Shown piece after piece: positions 1 through 8,400 of a stretch of DNA of 33,923 nucleotides. Below the pieces are notes generated by a model that saw only the letters and a program-made list of their open reading frames with translations, was not told the origin of the DNA and made no database searches. Origin of the DNA: an uncultured Eubacteriales bacterium (GTDB taxonomy: Bacteria > Bacillota > Clostridia > Oscillospirales > Acutalibacteraceae); NCBI GenBank assembly GCA_934486455.1, contig CAKSPR010000018.1, positions 1 through 33,923 on the forward strand, written 5' to 3'. The position numbers were made by a program, and so were the translations under genes. Position 1 is the first letter of the stretch. Every line of letters starts with the position of its first letter.

Positions 1-63
1 AGCGGTCAAAAGAAGCGCCGCAGCGACCGTCGCCGCTATCAGGTTCATTATCTTTTTTCTCAT
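1..63 (-). CDS. 5' fragment of a secreted or lipoprotein gene (first 21 codons)
   Basis: The ATG lies at 63-61 on the minus strand, and the gene runs off the left edge after 21 codons. The visible peptide has a positively charged start (MRKK) followed by a hydrophobic stretch ending LLLTA, a clear export signal. If the next residue is Cys this would be a lipobox, which is common in sugar-binding lipoproteins; that residue is outside the window. An AAGGAG ribosome binding site sits just upstream (minus strand, about 77-72). The same 77 bp, including the RBS, recur at the right edge of the window in inverted orientation. The gene lies downstream of the GH36 gene on the same strand but has its own -10 element. 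Function cannot be assigned. Confidence 0.8.
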   Translation of the reverse strand, partial: MRKKIMNLIAATVAAALLLTA

Positions 64-77
64 CTTTCCATCTCCTT
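1..77. repeat. Terminal inverted repeat, left copy (77 bp)
   Basis: Bases 1-77 are an exact reverse complement of 33847-33923; position 78 is the first mismatch. The repeat covers the RBS and first 21 codons of the two end genes. The arrangement is inverted, so it is not a circular overlap. A length of exactly 77 is a common de Bruijn graph k-mer, which suggests an assembly break at a repeated sequence. Confidence 0.95.
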
Positions 78-94
78 TGGGAGCAATCGAGTTG

Positions 95-146
95 TTAAGC
101 AACAGAATGAGCGAAACCGTGCGGTGTCCGACCATCTGTTGCTTAA
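95..146 (-). promoter_or_regulatory. Hairpin in the 5' leader of the left-edge gene
   Basis: A perfect 12-bp inverted repeat pairs 95-106 with 135-146 around a 28-nt loop. It lies between the presumed -10 element and the RBS of the minus-strand gene, so it would form in the leader RNA. There is no T-tract, so it is not a simple terminator. Its role, such as mRNA stability or protein binding, is unknown. Confidence 0.6.
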
Positions 147-189
147 GCCGTTGCCGATAACCGACAACAGCCCAAGATTTACACAAGAC

Positions 190-198
190 ATTATATCA
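190..198 (-). promoter_or_regulatory. Extended -10 promoter of the left-edge gene
   Basis: The minus strand reads TGATATAAT here, a perfect -10 hexamer with the TG extension. No good -35 is found 16-18 bp upstream (GTTATT at best). The predicted leader is about 120 nt. The right-edge gene has the same extended -10 nonamer. Confidence 0.55.
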
Positions 199-417
199 TA
201 GGGCACTCTCAAAATAACACTGTAACTTTCTACAAAAAACAGATGTTTAAGATGTACAAAATAAACAAATGAGCCTGCTCTCACCCCCGCAAAAGCCTTG
301 TTTCTCTGCGCGAATTTTTGTGGCGATCTCTATGAGGCTTGACTAATTTCAATGCACAAGGCTGAGAGTCTCCACTAAGCTTGTGGCGTCTTTTGTCAAT
401 CACAATAACTACCGCTA
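199..417. other. Intergenic DNA, no feature seen
   Basis: No convincing reading frame, RNA gene or strong hairpin was found between the left promoter and the inverted-repeat element that starts at 418. Confidence 0.5.
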
Positions 418-678
418 AAACTAAGCCGTGGCGCCCCTTGTCAGGGGAGCTGGCTCGGCGCCCCGCCGAGACTGAGGGGTAGTAAGATTTCTTGTAACGA
501 AAAAGTTGCCGTCAATGAACACCTCTATGCTCATCTTTCCGTAACATTTCCTGACGGTCAAAGAAATGATTGCGTTATGGTAAAGCTAACCTCTCTAATC
601 ATAGCCCTGTTCTCACTGCTACCCTTCAGTCGCCTTGCGGCGATAGCTTCCCTGCCTTGGGGCGCCACGGCTTAGTTT
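418..678. repeat. MITE-like imperfect inverted-repeat element, copy 1
   Basis: A 261-bp element is bounded by a perfect 20-bp inverted repeat (418-437 and 659-678, reading AAACTAAGCCGTGGCGCCCC inward). Similarity continues inward to about 60 bp per arm. Each arm holds its own small hairpin (CTCGGC/GCCGAG on the left, CGCC/GGCG on the right), flanked by AGCT on the outside and CTGA(A/G)GGGTAG on the inside. The centre of about 135 bp has no coding frame. No target-site duplication is obvious. Palindromic repeats of this style, with AGCTG, a hairpin and CTGAGGG, are scattered through gut Clostridia genomes. A diverged relative lies at 30733-30881. Confidence 0.7.
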
Positions 679-756
679 GGGTTTTTAACCTTGTTTATTG
701 ACGGAAAATCATCTTTTCACGGCACACAGCTTTCTCCTGTCGGCCGAAAAACGCAC
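679..756. other. Intergenic DNA, no feature seen
   Basis: This stretch lies between the inverted-repeat element and the terminator of the GH36 gene. No gene is supported. Confidence 0.4.
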
Positions 757-798
757 AAAAAACCTCCCCCGAAAAGCGTTAGCTTTAAGGGGGAGGAC
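757..798 (-). terminator. Rho-independent terminator of the GH36 gene
   Basis: On the minus strand CCTCCCCC (796-789) pairs with GGGGGAGG (770-763) around an 18-nt loop, followed at once by six T residues (762-757). It lies about 75 bp past the stop codon of the GH36 gene. Confidence 0.85.
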
Positions 799-872
799 AG
801 TGGTTTGTTGGATTTTGTTTGTCGGGTTTTGATGTCAGTCCTTTAACTTAACGGGACAGGCACCTTTTCTTG

Positions 873-3800
873 TTAATCCTTATAGGGAAGCTCGGTGCGG
901 ATGCCCACGACAAACTGGAGAATTCCGAGAGCGTCCTGAGTGTCTATCTTGTCGTCCGAGTTGACATTTGCGGCCTTTGCGGCTCTCTCGTCAAGCTCGG
1001 TAAGACCGACTACCGACTGGAGCACCATAAGTGCGTCCTCGGAGTTTATCTTCTCGTCGCCGTTAACATCGCCGTACATTACATCAATCGGCTTTTCGCT
1101 TTCAAACTTGTTGTAAGCCTCTCTGGCGGCCAAAAGCACGGCGTCGTTGGAGGCGACGGCGTCGCTGTATTTTGCGACCATAAGTGCCTTGATGTTCTCG
1201 GCGTAGGTGATGAGGATATTTTTAAGCTCGAAGTTTCTTGCGGTGACATTTCCGATAGAATCGATAACGACCTCAAGTCCCGAAACGAGGGCTTCCTTGG
1301 AGGCCGAAGGAGAAACCTTCAGTCCGGCGAGAGCCGATTTAAGGGTGGCAACGGCGGTGTTTACCTGGGCGGTAGTGGCGTCAGGTCCCATTTCCTGAAC
1401 GGCCTTGGCCTGATAAAGAGCCTCGTATACCGCAAAGGAGCTGGCCACGGAATAGGTTTTAAGATTGATGCCCTCGGCCTTTGTGATCTGCTCGGCAAGA
1501 CCGCTGTCGTCTCTGTCCTTGGTGGTGGCGGGGGTGAAGTAGATGATCTCCGAATCGTTTGTGCCTTCAAGGTTGACATTAACGCCGCGATACATAAGCT
1601 CCTTACCGGACATGGTGTAGGTGCTGTCGGAGTCGTCGGCAAAGGTGACAAGGTAGCTGTCGTTGGGATTAAGACCTTTAAGCTTGATAAGCTTGGAGGT
1701 GACGGTCTTTTCGCCGTCGCGGTTGTAAACCATGGCAAATCCGGAATTGCTGTCGGAGTTTACATAGCTGTATGCGTACCACGCGTTTTTGGAGTAGTTT
1801 TCCTGGGTGAGCTGATAAATGTCGTCATAGTAGTAGTCCTTAACAGTCTTCCAGTCGTCCACAAGCTCCTTGAGCTTTGCAAATTCGGACGATTTGAGGT
1901 TGGTTGCGGGATACTGGAGAATGAGAGCCTGGCGGTAGGCCGAGCGAACGGTATATTCCTTAACGGTGTCGTCGCTGGCGGTGTTGGCTCCGGCGAAGGG
2001 GATCCACGCACAGAGATTGTAGTTAGCGACCTGTTTTGCGATCATGTCGGCATAGCAGTAGTCAACCGGATGAAGTGCCACGGCATAGCGTACCGATTCA
2101 AGATCGAGACGGTGTCCGCCCGAGGCGCAGGAGTCAAGAAGTTCAACGCCTTCTATCTCGTTGACATATGCCCAGTAGTCATAGTGTCCCTGAACGCACT
2201 TGTTTTCGGTTATTCCGGCACGGTCGGGGAACATCTGCGCAAGGGTGGTGTAGTTTCTGTCCATCTGTTCGATGTTGCAGTCCTCGCGGTAGATGGAGAT
2301 TCCGCCGTTCTGCAAAACCGTCTTTACGCGATCTTTAAGCCATGCAAGAGCGTCGGGATTACCCATGTCAAGCTGAGAATAGTTTGTGGGATCCTGGAAC
2401 ACGTTTTTGAAATTGTCAAGTCCGTAGCCCACAAGCCATTCGAGCTTAACTGCCGTGTCGGTCTTTGAGTTAAGCCATACAAGGCTCTGCTCCGACAAGC
2501 CCACGCGTTCGGGCTCAAACCAAAGCAGCGTCTTAACACCCTTTGCGTTGGCCGTGTCGGAAATGTTTTTAAAGCTTGTGGGGAAGCGATCGGTATCGGG
2601 GGTCCAGTTGCCGGTGTAAAGCCATCCGGCGTTTTCGCCGCCCTCGGTTGTTTTCGAGTCATACCAGCCGGCGTCCATCCACCATACGCTTATGTCGATG
2701 CCGTTGTTCTTGTAGGCATTGATACGGGCGATCTGGTCGGCCTCGGTGGCATTTTGCATTTCGGAGGTCTGGCGGGAGGAAACACCGGCCACAAAGGGAT
2801 CGGTGAGGGTCTGCCCGTCATCGCGGTACATGTTGCAGTCGATAAACCAGTCTCTCCAGAGGTTTTGTGCGCGCTGGCGGTCTCTTCCGTCGTAAAGCAC
2901 CATGGCGGTCATGGGAGTTCTTGCAACCTCGCCGGGCTTTAAGTAGGAATTAAAGGTGCGCTGTTTGGAATAAAAGTCGGTCTTACCGTCCTTGTAGGTA
3001 AAGTTGGTTTCCCAGCTGGAGGACCAGCCGATGGCAATGAGGGCGCCCTCGTCGCCGTATTCGAAATTATAGTAGGGGAAGCCGCCGTCGGTCGAGCGTC
3101 CGTGATTGGGAGAGAAGGTTATGCTGTCTCCGTCCGAAAGCTCGGTGACACGGGTGGTGTAGGGAGCGCAGACATCGTAATCCTCGCCGTAGTTTCCGAC
3201 GATAAGAGGGTTTTCCCCCTCAAATTCAAAGCTTTTGCAGCCGAAGAAATCGGTGACAACGGGAGAGTTTTCGCTGCCGGTGTTGGTCATATAAACCGTC
3301 CAGTCAAAGGCGGCATAATCGGGATAGAAAACGCTTGTCAGCACAAATTGAAGGCCGCTTTTGTGGTTGATGGTTATGTTTGTGGTTTCGCTGTGTTTTT
3401 TGTCGTCGGTGCTCTTTTCTCTCTTGACCTCGGTGAAATCGGGAGAGGGGAAGCCGGTGTAGGACTCCTCGCCGATCTTAACGGTGGAGGGGAAGGAAGC
3501 AAGATCGGTAAAGTATCCTGCGTAGGTGGCCTTTGCCTTTGCCTTTTCGGCGGAAGTGGTGTGGCTCACGGGGGCGGCGGCAGGCTCTTCGGTCACAACA
3601 TCAAAATAGCTGTCGCCGGTGGCGGCAAAGGTTACGTCCATGTTGACAAATCCGTGGGAAGCCACGCCGTCCAGATAGGTATATCCGTACTGAGAGCCGT
3701 TGCCCTTGATTCTGGTCACTCCGTCAAATACAACAAGGTATTCGCCCGGCTCAAAGGCGTAATTCAAGGGGAATACATAGGAGCCGTCGGAGGAACGCTT

Positions 3801-4685
3801 GGCCGAAACGCTTGTAAGCGTGCCGTTCTGAATCGAGCGCTCGTAGGAATAGGTAAATCTGTAAATGTTAAAGTCGACCTTTTCGCCGGCCATGATGGGA
3901 CGAAGGGTTATGGACGAAAAGCTCTCCTTGGCCGAAAAACGCATGCCCACGGCATAACCGGCCTGAAGGGTGCGGTTGCCGAAGTCGTTGTCCTCGGAAT
4001 AGCCCGATTTTGACACCTGACCGAAAGCCTTGCGGGAGGTGTAAAGGGTGGGCTCGGCCCAGTCGCAGTTGTCCATATAATTGTTCCCGTCGGCGTTGGA
4101 GGTGCGAAGCACAAGCTCCCTTGTGCCCTCGGGAATGTCACAGGAAAGATTCTGCATATCTCCGGGATAAAGCACGTCTGATGTGGCGATCACGCGGCCG
4201 TCGGCAAGTACAAAGCACTGTACAGAGCCGCCCAGACCGTCAAGTCTCCACATGGGACCCAGGTCGTCGAGACCTACGACGGTATTAAAGAAGGTAACCT
4301 GATCCGAAAGCTGGGTAAGGTCAATCTTAAAATCGGCCTTGTCTCCGGCGCTGCCCTTTGCAGGGTGAACCGAGAAGCCGTTTTTGGAACGCATGGCCTG
4401 CGCGCCTAGCGACATATAGTCGATTTTGGTGCCGAAGCTGTTGTTTACGGCAAAGCCCTTTGTGTTGGAACTTGAACCGGGGGATCTGTCCGGGAAGGGG
4501 TTGGCGATGGTGTTTTCGGCCGGCTCGGTGTACTGCAGATCCATAACCCTAAAGCTTTTGGGGTTAGCATCTTCCCCGGCCGCGGCCGAATCGGCGCAGG
4601 CGGCAAAGGTCAGCGGGAAGGCCGAAACCGTCACGCATGCCGCAAGAAGCAGGCCGATAATCTTTGAAATACCTTTGGATTTCAT
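873..4685 (-). CDS. Secreted GH36 alpha-galactosidase-like enzyme with NPCBM and type I dockerin
   Basis: This 1270-residue protein is predicted to hydrolyse alpha-galactosides (or alpha-N-acetylgalactosaminides) outside the cell. In order it has a signal peptide (1 to about 30), an NPCBM-like carbohydrate-binding domain (about 70-205), a GH36 core with LWFEPE (W722) and candidate nucleophile D802 in YREDCN and acid/base D851 in DSCASGG, a FIVAR-like helical region (about 1090-1150), and a type I dockerin in the last 67 residues. The dockerin has two Ca-binding loops, starting DVNGDEKINSED and NVNSDDKIDTQD. The frame stays open upstream to 5003, but the ATG at 4685 is preferred: GGAGG lies 8 bp before it, it starts the signal peptide, and the upstream extension has no domain character. 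A sigma-A promoter lies 280 bp upstream and a terminator follows. The family call is firm; the substrate is inferred. C30 after FAA is a poor lipobox. Confidence 0.9.
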   Translation of the reverse strand: MKSKGISKIIGLLLAACVTVSAFPLTFAACADSAAAGEDANPKSFRVMDLQYTEPAENTIANPFPDRSPGSSSNTKGFAVNNSFGTKIDYMSLGAQAMRSKNGFSVHPAKGSAGDKADFKIDLTQLSDQVTFFNTVVGLDDLGPMWRLDGLGGSVQCFVLADGRVIATSDVLYPGDMQNLSCDIPEGTRELVLRTSNADGNNYMDNCDWAEPTLYTSRKAFGQVSKSGYSEDNDFGNRTLQAGYAVGMRFSAKESFSSITLRPIMAGEKVDFNIYRFTYSYERSIQNGTLTSVSAKRSSDGSYVFPLNYAFEPGEYLVVFDGVTRIKGNGSQYGYTYLDGVASHGFVNMDVTFAATGDSYFDVVTEEPAAAPVSHTTSAEKAKAKATYAGYFTDLASFPSTVKIGEESYTGFPSPDFTEVKREKSTDDKKHSETTNITINHKSGLQFVLTSVFYPDYAAFDWTVYMTNTGSENSPVVTDFFGCKSFEFEGENPLIVGNYGEDYDVCAPYTTRVTELSDGDSITFSPNHGRSTDGGFPYYNFEYGDEGALIAIGWSSSWETNFTYKDGKTDFYSKQRTFNSYLKPGEVARTPMTAMVLYDGRDRQRAQNLWRDWFIDCNMYRDDGQTLTDPFVAGVSSRQTSEMQNATEADQIARINAYKNNGIDISVWWMDAGWYDSKTTEGGENAGWLYTGNWTPDTDRFPTSFKNISDTANAKGVKTLLWFEPERVGLSEQSLVWLNSKTDTAVKLEWLVGYGLDNFKNVFQDPTNYSQLDMGNPDALAWLKDRVKTVLQNGGISIYREDCNIEQMDRNYTTLAQMFPDRAGITENKCVQGHYDYWAYVNEIEGVELLDSCASGGHRLDLESVRYAVALHPVDYCYADMIAKQVANYNLCAWIPFAGANTASDDTVKEYTVRSAYRQALILQYPATNLKSSEFAKLKELVDDWKTVKDYYYDDIYQLTQENYSKNAWYAYSYVNSDSNSGFAMVYNRDGEKTVTSKLIKLKGLNPNDSYLVTFADDSDSTYTMSGKELMYRGVNVNLEGTNDSEIIYFTPATTKDRDDSGLAEQITKAEGINLKTYSVASSFAVYEALYQAKAVQEMGPDATTAQVNTAVATLKSALAGLKVSPSASKEALVSGLEVVIDSIGNVTARNFELKNILITYAENIKALMVAKYSDAVASNDAVLLAAREAYNKFESEKPIDVMYGDVNGDEKINSEDALMVLQSVVGLTELDERAAKAANVNSDDKIDTQDALGILQFVVGIRTELPYKD

Positions 4686-4955
4686 CTTTTTTCCTCCAAT
4701 CGAGTTGTATGCCGCATTTTTTAAAGGTTGGCTCGCCCGCCCGCAGGGCATTTCCGGGAGAAAAGGCCTTTTCCCGGTCGGTGCCCCAAGGGATAAACAT
4801 AGGGGAGCAACTGACCGAAAAGGGCGCATCGACCCGAAAACATGTCTCAAGGCGCGGCGCAATACGGCTCGGAATTGTATATTTTTCGGAAAACGCATTT
4901 CTTCGGTCGGCAAAAATGCAGCGGTTGAAGGCCCCCGAAAATCATACACAAATAC
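4686..4955 (-). other. Long 5' leader of the GH36 gene
   Basis: About 270 nt separate the predicted start of transcription from the ATG. It holds short GC-rich inverted repeats, for example CCGGG with AAAAGG/CCTTTT near 4755-4780, but no riboswitch class I recognise. The 12-mer CAATCGAGTTGT (plus strand 4697-4708), just upstream of the RBS, also occurs at 84-95 before the RBS of the left-edge gene. Confidence 0.45.
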
Positions 4956-4961
4956 ATTGTT

Positions 4962-4990
4962 ATTATACATACAAAAAACAGTAAAGTCAA
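4962..4990 (-). promoter_or_regulatory. Sigma-A promoter of the GH36 gene
   Basis: On the minus strand TTGACT (4990-4985) and TATAAT (4967-4962) are separated by 17 bp, a near-perfect consensus. It points toward the GH36 gene, with about 270 nt of leader. Confidence 0.8.
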
Positions 4991-5139
4991 TGAAATTTTG
5001 CATATGTTTGCTTAAAAATTGCAGGCTCGCGACAGAGGTGTTGCGGGCGGTAAAAAACAGGCGTCAAACAGAGAGTCTTATACTGCAGGCAGGCTGCTGA
5101 CACCAACCGAAAGGAAGCGCCGATTTTCCTTAACACCGC

Positions 5140-5171
5140 CGCACAAATACCGTCGCACAAATACCGTCGCA
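5140..5171. repeat. Short tandem repeat, 14 bp x 2.3
   Basis: CGCACAAATACCGT occurs at 5140-5153 and 5154-5167, followed by a partial CGCA. It lies between the two divergent promoters (4962-4990 and 5282-5310). It may be a slippage product or paired binding sites for a regulator. Confidence 0.8.
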
Positions 5172-5281
5172 TCATCAAGCCCCGATGAACCGCATCATCT
5201 GCAAACCCGCGCACCGTTGGCAAACCGCCCTTTTTATAAATTGACTGTATCCATAATATATTGATAATTATTTAACTATGA

Positions 5282-5310
5282 TTGACAGCCCGACGCTTTT
5301 TTGTTATATT
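5282..5310 (+). promoter_or_regulatory. Sigma-A promoter of the phosphoesterase gene
   Basis: TTGACA (5282-5287) and TATATT (5305-5310) are separated by exactly 17 bp. The transcript would start near 5317, giving a leader of about 90 nt to the ATG at 5407. Confidence 0.8.
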
Positions 5311-5406
5311 TTAAATAACATGGTGAGATTACACAAAAAACAATGGATTGAAGGATCATAATCTCAAAAAACATTGACCGCACGAAATTAAGAAGGGAGT
5401 AATACA

Positions 5407-8400
5407 ATGACAAAGGGGAAGGTGTTAAAAACAAGACTTGCGGCGCTTGCCGTCGTTCTTTTCTTTGTGTTTGCCGCCCTGCCGGCTGCAGTTCAGCCGT
5501 CGGCGCTTGCAGACGTTGCCGCCGCCGAGTATATTTTTGAAGGGAAACAGGCGGATGCGGCGGGATATGCCCAGGGCAGGGTCGTTATAAATACGGCGGG
5601 CAACGAAGATGCCGGATATTTTGTTTTGTACTGGGCAAATGATGAGGGAGTCCTGCCGGATTATGAGGCAATCGGCTCGGTCGAGGTCAATCCGGGCGGC
5701 CCCTCCGTTTTTGAAATGGTTAAAAACATGGCCATCCCGGAAGGCGCGACGCGTCTTGCCGTTTTCACGAGCGATTCGGCGTCGGTTGAAAACACCGACA
5801 TTGCGTCGGCTTTTTGTATTACAATTCCGCCGGAAAAAAGACTTGCTCAAAAGACTCCGGAATTCACATTCGCTTCGGTATCCGATGTTCATGTCAATTA
5901 TAACAGCGGCGATCCCAACTCGGACAACTTTTGCGGAGCTCCCGAAAAATGGACGGCCGCACTTAATTACTTTGCGCGGCGGGGACTTGAAATGGTGCTT
6001 ATATCGGGCGACTGCACATCCGAGGGAGGAACGTCGGAATACGAGCTTTATAAATCGTGTATCGAGGCTTCGGATTTTGATGCCGACAGGATATATATGG
6101 CTCGCGGAAATCATGATTCACAGCGCAACGATAATTTTATCAGGTTTACCGCACATAAGGATATGGTGCGTCCAACCGAGGATTCGCCCTGGTTTTATGT
6201 TCTCAAGGAAGGTAAAAACGGGGCGAAGGATAATCTGTTTATCTGCCTCGCACAGGAGCTTGATTCAATATCGAACACCCCGAATCAGGACAACTTCTCG
6301 GATGAACAGCTTGATTGGCTGGAAAAGACGCTTAACGGGTTTGCCGGGTCCGATGTCAACATATTTATTGCCGAGCATGCATTCTATCACAACTGGGGAC
6401 CGGGAGACCGATACGACGGTGTTTATGTGCAGCCAATGCATTTGAAGGATGCTTTTTCGGGAAATCTTCGTCTCCAAAGGCTGCTTATGGAATATAAAGA
6501 GGCAGTTTTTATGACCGGACATTCCCACATAGCCTTCAGCGAAATGGTGAATTTTTCGGACGAAAACGGAACGGCCTGCCGCATGATACATAACAGCTCG
6601 ACATCCCAGCCGAGAACCTATACCGCGGCCGGAACGATCAGCTATCGAAGCGAGGGTCGGGTTACAAAAACGCGGGGGAGCGAAGGATATGTCGTAAAGG
6701 TATATTCGGATAATATTGTTTATTCCGGAACCAATCTGACCGACGAAAAACATATTCCGACGGCCTGTTACATTATGCCCTCATACAGCGAGGACCGTTC
6801 GCTTGCCGTTTCGGTCGAAATAACAAAGCAGCCCGACCTGACGGTATACAGCGCCGGCGAATTCTTTAATCCGGCCGGTCTCGAGGTCACGGCGACATAT
6901 AAAGACGGAAGCAAGGCGGTTGTTAACGGCTGGGGACTCGAGAGCAACACCACACTGACCGAAGAAACCACCGAGGTCGGAATCACATACGGCAGTCACC
7001 GTCTTTCGGTTCCCATAAGAATAAAGAGCATTAACGATGTATTTAAAGGAAGCGGAACATGGGATGATCCGTATCTTATCTCCACGGCAGAAGATTTTAT
7101 GAATTTCACAAACAATTTCCGATCGGCGGTCGGAAACGATTCCAACGACGCCGATGTATACGGAAAGGGACGGTATTTTGTCCAAACGGCAGACATTGAC
7201 ATGACCGGATATGAAGGGTATGCGGGAATTGATGCAAGGGGTGACCGAAAATACGGATTTTCGGGTGTATATAACGGCAACGGACACAGCATCACGGTTT
7301 CGATTGACAGGCCGAACGACAGCGATGTTTCGGTTTTTCCGTATCTTAACGGCTCAATAATCAATCTGCGGCTGTACGGCGGCATTACGGCGTCGGAAAA
7401 CGCCCAGCCGATCCGCACGATAGGAAAAAGCGGCTCGGTGATCAACTGCCTTTGCGAAATGACCCTGCGCTCGTCCTCTCCGAACGGTCTGTCCCGTTCC
7501 TGCTACGGAAAGGTAATTCGGTACTGTTCGCGCGGAACGCTTGCGGGAGGAGATCCGTCGGTGTTTTGCCATACCGATACCGATTGCGAATATGCCGACT
7601 GCCTGCACTATGCATTGAATTCCGACCTTGTTGCGCTTGACTCGCCCCGCGGGCAGAAGCAAGGTGACATTTCGGCGGCGGCGGAATTTTTCAACGATCA
7701 CCGAAGGGCCGCTGTAAAATCGGCCGTTGAAATTCTTCGGGGATATTTTGAGGGCTTTTCGGAGGACGCGATCTGTCTTTGGGCCGTGGAAGCGGATCGG
7801 CTAACCATGAATGAGGTTCACCGATTCGGCAAGTGGTTTAATTCGGATGACGGAATATGCACAAGAAAATGCGTTCTTTGCGACAGCACCGAAACCAAGG
7901 AGCACGGCTGGGATGAAGGCACCGTGACCGATCAACCGACCGCGGCGAAAAAAGGCGAAAAGACCTTTACCTGTATTGACTGCGGCGGAAAGAAAACCGA
8001 ACAAATCGACAAGCTTGCGCCGAAAATCATTTCGGTGAAACAGATTGACGGGATTCCGATTATTCAAAGCGATGCGGCACTTGAGGATCTTGTGTCGGTT
8101 ATTATCGACGGGAAAGAAATAAATGTCGGAACCGACTGTACGGTATCGGAGCCCGGTATTACCGTGACGCTTTCAAGGGAATTTGCGAAACAGCTCTCGG
8201 CCGATGAAAAGCATACCGTTGTCATACGGTCCGAAAGCGGCGATGCAGAGGCCGAATTTGAGGTCGAAGCCGTCACCGATAATTCCGAGCCCGAAAGCAG
8301 GGTCGACTCCGACACCGACAGCTCGCAGCCCGAAAGCAAGGGCGGCACCGATGGCGACAATTCAAAACCCACACCAGCTTATGTCTCTTCCGAATTTTCG

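Noticed and set aside
870..2468. Long plus-strand open frame (about 530 codons) opposite the GH36 gene
   Set aside because: It lies fully antisense to a gene with clear domains, has no RBS or promoter, and its product is low-complexity Gly/Val-rich; it is a codon-bias shadow. The same holds for 3102-4013.
4426..5100. Plus-strand frame spanning the GH36 signal peptide and leader
   Set aside because: It overlaps the start of the GH36 gene in antisense and crosses that gene's promoter; no RBS or domain.
5140..5171. CRISPR array
   Set aside because: There are only 2.3 adjacent 14-bp units with no spacers, and no cas genes are nearby.
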